DNA of 64,000 nucleotides, from contig NZ_JAGIOH010000001.1 of assembly GCF_017876625.1 (NCBI RefSeq), positions 124,001-188,000 of the forward strand. Direction: 5' to 3'. The notes below the pieces were generated by a model. The model ran no database searches. It saw nothing but the letters and a program-made list of their open reading frames with translations, and was not told the origin of the DNA. The translations under genes were made by a program, and so were the position numbers. Numbering within the stretch: position 1 is the first letter of the stretch; every line of letters begins with the position of its first letter. Below, one piece after another: positions 63,315 to 64,000 of this stretch. Source of the DNA: Streptomyces syringium. Lineage in GTDB: Bacteria; Actinomycetota; Actinomycetes; Streptomycetales; Streptomycetaceae.

Positions 63315-64000
63315 TCAGTCGAACAAGCCGCCGACGACTCCGGCGACGGCTCCGCCCAGACCTCCTGCGACCGCCCCGGGGATGCATCCAGCTCCTCCTC
63401 CGGCGACGGCTCCGCTCACGCACCCGGTGGCCAGTCCCATGGCGGCGCCCTTTGCGGCGTCGTTCACCCACTTGGGGTCGGCGACGACGGGAAAGGCTGT
63501 GGAGTCCGTGGTCTGTACCGACTGGATGAGGGCGTTGCCGTCGATGCGGTAGCTGGTGGGTATGGGATTGCCGGTAGCGTCCTTGGCCCAGGGTGTAGTG
63601 AAACCGCCGAGGAACGTGCCGTTCTTGGTGACTGCGGCGACGGCGCCGGTATTGAGCTTGACCAGGCGGGCGCCGTCGGGCAGGCCGATGTCGTAGCGCT
63701 GTTCGCGCGGGGCGGTGGCGTTCTTGAGGACGGCCAGGGTGCGGAGGCCGCCGTCAGTGGTGGGCTGGATCGCGAGGTCGGTGGCCTTGGCCGCTCCGGG
63801 GTAGACGGTGGTGTTCTTGCCGGCCTTGGTGCCGATGACGTTGTTGTTGCTGGGAAGTGCGATGGATACGGCGTCGCCCGTTGCGGCGATAGTCTTCGCG
63901 TCCCCCGTGGAACGCTGGGGGATCGTGGTACCTGAGGCCGGGGCTGGGGCGATGCTGGTGGTGCCGGTGGCCTTCTCGACCGTGGCCGCAGTGCCTTCGG
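63315..64000 (-). CDS. Exported-looking protein with glycine-zipper C-terminus (partial)
   Basis: An open frame runs from the right edge to a TGA at 63315; the start lies outside. The 228 visible residues include Ser/Thr/Ala-rich sequence, a beta-rich middle (ALPSNNNVIGTKAGKNTTVYPG, YDIGLPDGARLVKLNTGAVAAVTKNG), VVADPKWVND, and a C-terminal AAMGLATGCVSGAVAGGGAGCIPGAVAGGLGGAVAG stretch that could insert in a membrane. This layout is seen in secreted actinobacterial proteins of unknown role. Confidence 0.7.
   Translation of the reverse strand, partial: EGTAATVEKATGTTSIAPAPASGTTIPQRSTGDAKTIAATGDAVSIALPSNNNVIGTKAGKNTTVYPGAAKATDLAIQPTTDGGLRTLAVLKNATAPREQRYDIGLPDGARLVKLNTGAVAAVTKNGTFLGGFTTPWAKDATGNPIPTSYRIDGNALIQSVQTTDSTAFPVVADPKWVNDAAKGAAMGLATGCVSGAVAGGGAGCIPGAVAGGLGGAVAGVVGGLFD

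Noticed and set aside
1..64000. CRISPR arrays, rRNA genes, and PKS/NRPS clusters
   Set aside because: No regularly spaced repeats, no rRNA-like sequence and no modular megasynthase domains were seen.

Overview
This window reads as chromosomal DNA of a Streptomyces or close relative. It is very GC-rich, codons end almost always in G or C, GTG starts are common, and typical actinobacterial families recur (DUF6131, CsbD, LppU-like, STAS antagonist, glycine-zipper membrane proteins, many one-component regulators). Everything below comes from reading the sequence; family names come from recognised motifs, not database searches.

Left part, 1-8.6 kb: a complete trans-4-hydroxy-L-proline degradation cluster. 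It holds a three-subunit D-hydroxyproline dehydrogenase, a DHDPS-family deaminase, a proline-racemase-family epimerase with both catalytic cysteines and a 2-oxoglutarate semialdehyde dehydrogenase, then a GntR/FCD regulator and a proline iminopeptidase-like hydrolase. A shared GCAATGTGA operator-like word sits in front of the first structural gene and of the regulator gene.

8.6-17.7 kb: single genes, including a matrixin with a eukaryote-type cysteine switch, cyclophilin, a GNAT gene with a probable internal deletion, an SDR remnant, a STAS protein, CsbD, a secreted esterase and a secreted ricin-B lectin with a possible aerolysin-like C-terminal domain. 17.8-30.8 kb: metabolic and regulatory genes, namely acyl-CoA dehydrogenase with PadR, the threonine pathway tdh-kbl with a LysR gene, a DHA2 efflux pump divergent from MarR, an exported intradiol dioxygenase with AraC, a GH18 chitinase and an S9 peptidase. 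Clear dyad operators accompany PadR, MarR/MFS and TetR/MFS.

30.9-34.4 kb: an unusual small locus. A stand-alone LuxR helix-turn-helix, an MFS exporter and a GNAT accompany two unrecognised proteins that I find to be homologous to each other. The intergenic region carries a 20-bp tandem repeat and a long inverted repeat. This is my best candidate for an undescribed system.

34.4-45.5 kb: hypothetical proteins, a TetR/MFS pair, a serine hydrolase, a DUF1152-like protein and an ABC-2 exporter. 45.5-60.3 kb: a low-density accessory region with transposase relics, frameshifted genes and many small orphan proteins. Several belong to or resemble families seen as toxin immunity proteins (colicin-Im-like, CbrC, DUF2199, pentapeptide repeats). 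60.3-64 kb: an IS110-family element with a frameshifted transposase and a possible bridge-RNA leader, then mobile-element-type small genes, a 37-bp near-palindrome and a gene cut by the window end.
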